A stretch of 64,000 nt of DNA from NCBI RefSeq assembly GCF_028747785.1, contig NZ_CP118158.1, forward strand, positions 2,976,001 to 3,040,000. The letters run 5' to 3'. Below the pieces are notes generated by a model. That model worked only from the letters and a program-made list of their open reading frames with translations, searched no databases and was not told the DNA's origin. Source of the DNA: Halosimplex aquaticum. GTDB taxonomy: Archaea; Halobacteriota; Halobacteria; Halobacteriales; Haloarculaceae. Both the position numbers and the translations under genes were made by a program. Positions within the stretch are counted from its first letter, which is position 1. Each line of letters begins with the position of its first letter. Positions 62,442 through 64,000 of this stretch are shown here, piece after piece.

Positions 62442-63851
62442 ATGTCGATGGAGACCGGGTTCGAACTGGGGTTCGCCTCGCTCTCGAACGAGGTCGCCGA
62501 CCGGTCGCTCGCGGTCGAGGGGTCGCTGCCGGACTGGCTCGCCGGCGCGCTGGTCCGCAACGGGCCCGCGACGTTCGAGGTGGGCGGCGACCGAGTCGAA
62601 CACTGGTTCGACGGCCTGGCGATGCTCCACCGCTTCGCGTTCGGCGGGCGCGAGGACGCGGTCAGGTACACCAACCGCTCGCTCCGGTCCGACACGTACC
62701 GCGAAGCGATGCGGGACGGTGAGATCGACGGCCAGTTCGCGACCGGTGGCGGCGGCTATCTCCGGCGGATCCGCCGACTGCTGTTCGACGAGCCGACCGA
62801 CAACTGCAACGTCCACGTCGCCCGCGTCGGCGACGCGCTCGTCGCGATGACCGAGGTTCCCCGCTACGTCGGCGTGAACCCGGAGACGCTGGACACGCTC
62901 GGCGAGTTCGCCTTCGCCGACGCGCTCACCGGACACCTCAGTTGCGCGCACGTCCTCCCCGACCCCCACCGCGGGGAGACGGTGGGCCTCCTGACCACGT
63001 TCGGTCGCCCCAGCGAGTACACACTCTACCGGCTCCCCGACGGCTCGCGCTCGCGCGAACGGATCGGCTCGGTCGCGACCGGCGACCCCGCGTACCTCCA
63101 CAGCTTCGGGCTCACCGAGCGATTCGTCGTCCTCACGGAACACCCGTTCGTGACGACTCCCGCGTCGTTCCTGTTGCCCGGTCGGGACACCTTCGTCGAC
63201 CACTACGACTGGAAGCCCGAGCACGGGACGAGATTCCACGTTCTCGACCGCGAGACGGGTGAACGGATCGCGACCGCGACGGCCGACCCGTGGTTCGTCT
63301 TCCACCACGCCAACGCCTTCGAGGCCGACGGCGAACTCGTGGTCGACCTCGTCGCCTACCCGAACGCCGACGTGGTCGACGGGCTCTACCTGTCCGAAGC
63401 CAGCGACTGGTTCGAGCACGGACGGGACGGTCACCTCCGGCGCTTTCGCGTCCAACTGGACGGACAGGCCGTCGGGAGCGAGACGCTGTACGAGGGCTGT
63501 GAACTCCCCCGGATCGCCCGCGGCGACCGCACCAGGGAGTACCGCTACGTCTACGCGCAGGGCGCGGCCGACCGGGACGGCAACCACGTCGCGAAAGTGG
63601 ACGTGACGACCGGCGAGTCACGGCGCTGGGAAGAGCCGGGCGTCTTCGTCGAGGAACCGGTCTTCGTCCGCGCGCCCGACGCCGAGCGACCGAGCGACCG
63701 GGGAGTCGTGCTGGCGACGGCGCTGAACACCGACGAGGGGCGGACCGACCTGCTCGTCCTCGACGGCGAGACGCTGGACGAACGGGCGCGAGCGCCGCTC
63801 CCGCACGCGGTCCCGTTCGGCTTCCACGGTCGGTACTTCCCTGAGTGGTGA
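62442..63851 (+). CDS. carotenoid oxygenase (RPE65/CCD family)
   Basis: A 469-aa carotenoid cleavage oxygenase. The iron-binding His residues can be placed: His170 (SCAHVLPD), His220 (AYLHSFGL), His288/289 (FVFHHANAFE) and His462 (FGFHGRYF). The motif LVRNGPATFEVGG is typical of the family start. It cleaves a carotenoid or apocarotenoid; the exact bond is unknown. It is a second carotene-cleaving gene besides blh near the left edge. Confidence 0.92.
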   Translation: MSMETGFELGFASLSNEVADRSLAVEGSLPDWLAGALVRNGPATFEVGGDRVEHWFDGLAMLHRFAFGGREDAVRYTNRSLRSDTYREAMRDGEIDGQFATGGGGYLRRIRRLLFDEPTDNCNVHVARVGDALVAMTEVPRYVGVNPETLDTLGEFAFADALTGHLSCAHVLPDPHRGETVGLLTTFGRPSEYTLYRLPDGSRSRERIGSVATGDPAYLHSFGLTERFVVLTEHPFVTTPASFLLPGRDTFVDHYDWKPEHGTRFHVLDRETGERIATATADPWFVFHHANAFEADGELVVDLVAYPNADVVDGLYLSEASDWFEHGRDGHLRRFRVQLDGQAVGSETLYEGCELPRIARGDRTREYRYVYAQGAADRDGNHVAKVDVTTGESRRWEEPGVFVEEPVFVRAPDAERPSDRGVVLATALNTDEGRTDLLVLDGETLDERARAPLPHAVPFGFHGRYFPEW

Positions 63852-64000
63852 CGGGGGCAGGCGCTCGCTCGCTCCGACGCGCCGCTCACGACCGGTTCGC
63901 TTCGACCGGATCGCCGAGTCGAAGACCCATCGGTGGCGGGTCGTCTTGCGCACAAGGGACAAACGCGCCCGTCACCTAACGTCTGTACGTTCACATGCCC
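63852..64000. other. end of window, no complete gene
   Basis: A 149-nt stretch after the carotenoid oxygenase stop. An ATG at 63995 may be the start of the next gene on the plus strand, but only six nucleotides remain. I see no other feature. Confidence 0.3.

Noticed and set aside
63618-63962. Minus-strand open frame at the right edge
   Set aside because: It overlaps the carotenoid oxygenase gene in antisense and has basic, non-haloarchaeal composition.
1-64000. CRISPR array, rRNA, tRNA, prophage or restriction system
   Set aside because: No spaced direct-repeat array, no rRNA/tRNA signature and no phage structural or restriction gene was found in the window.

Overview
This window is chromosomal DNA from an extremely halophilic archaeon (class Halobacteria). 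The evidence is very high GC, strongly acidic proteins, Tat-type lipoprotein signals, archaeal-only genes (A-type ATP synthase subunit D, aRF1, Taw1, CTP-dependent riboflavin kinase) and haloarchaeal hallmarks (Bat, Brp/Blh, halocyanin). A genus cannot be named from the sequence. Many genes carry a TATA-like box centred about 27 nt before the start codon, which is the geometry of leaderless haloarchaeal transcripts. I used it to choose several start sites. Almost the whole window is densely packed coding sequence. I see no rRNA, tRNA or CRISPR array.

Layout, left to right. 0-4 kb: a retinal/light module, with a Bat regulator that carries a LOV-type photosensor, lycopene cyclase and Brp/Blh carotene cleavage enzyme. 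4-12 kb: housekeeping genes (atpD, aRF1, a MinD-family ATPase, AIM24-like protein, argS, a coiled-coil protein). 12-19 kb: phosphate uptake operon pstS / pstCAB-phoU on the minus strand, with an unusually large PstA. 19-20.6 kb: a calcineurin-like phosphoesterase pair. 20.7-28.7 kb: a five-gene peptide/nickel-type ABC transporter translationally coupled to an inositol-monophosphatase-family gene. 28.8-32.4 kb: a PP1-like phosphoesterase plus polyphosphate kinase, so phosphate import and storage genes both occur in the window. 32.6-38.6 kb: small proteins, taw1, a chemoreceptor preceded by a look-alike 3-TM protein, ribK-ribB and a halocyanin.

38.6-41.75 kb is the only clearly accessory stretch. 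It holds about 1.8 kb of gene-poor, lower-GC, hairpin-rich DNA followed by a compact IS200/IS605-like element that carries only tnpB. The TnpB has an intact RuvC triad and zinc ribbon, a perfect 10-bp left-end hairpin and a candidate TCAA right end, so an omegaRNA/guide can be proposed. The element sits directly against the ilvE promoter.

41.8-64 kb: ilvE, a pair of overlapping PH-domain membrane proteins, a divergent lipoprotein/NHL-repeat pair, icd divergent from a histidine kinase that has lost its phospho-acceptor histidine, a plant-type asparaginase, a VapBC pair, methionine aminopeptidase followed by a cluster of hairpins and a copied 29-bp piece of its own 3' end, then DUF2270, UspA, an epimerase, a Tat-exported glycerophosphodiesterase, HIT, CDF transporter and carotenoid oxygenase genes. 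The carotenoid oxygenase returns to the carotenoid/retinal theme of the left edge. No opsin gene is present in the window.
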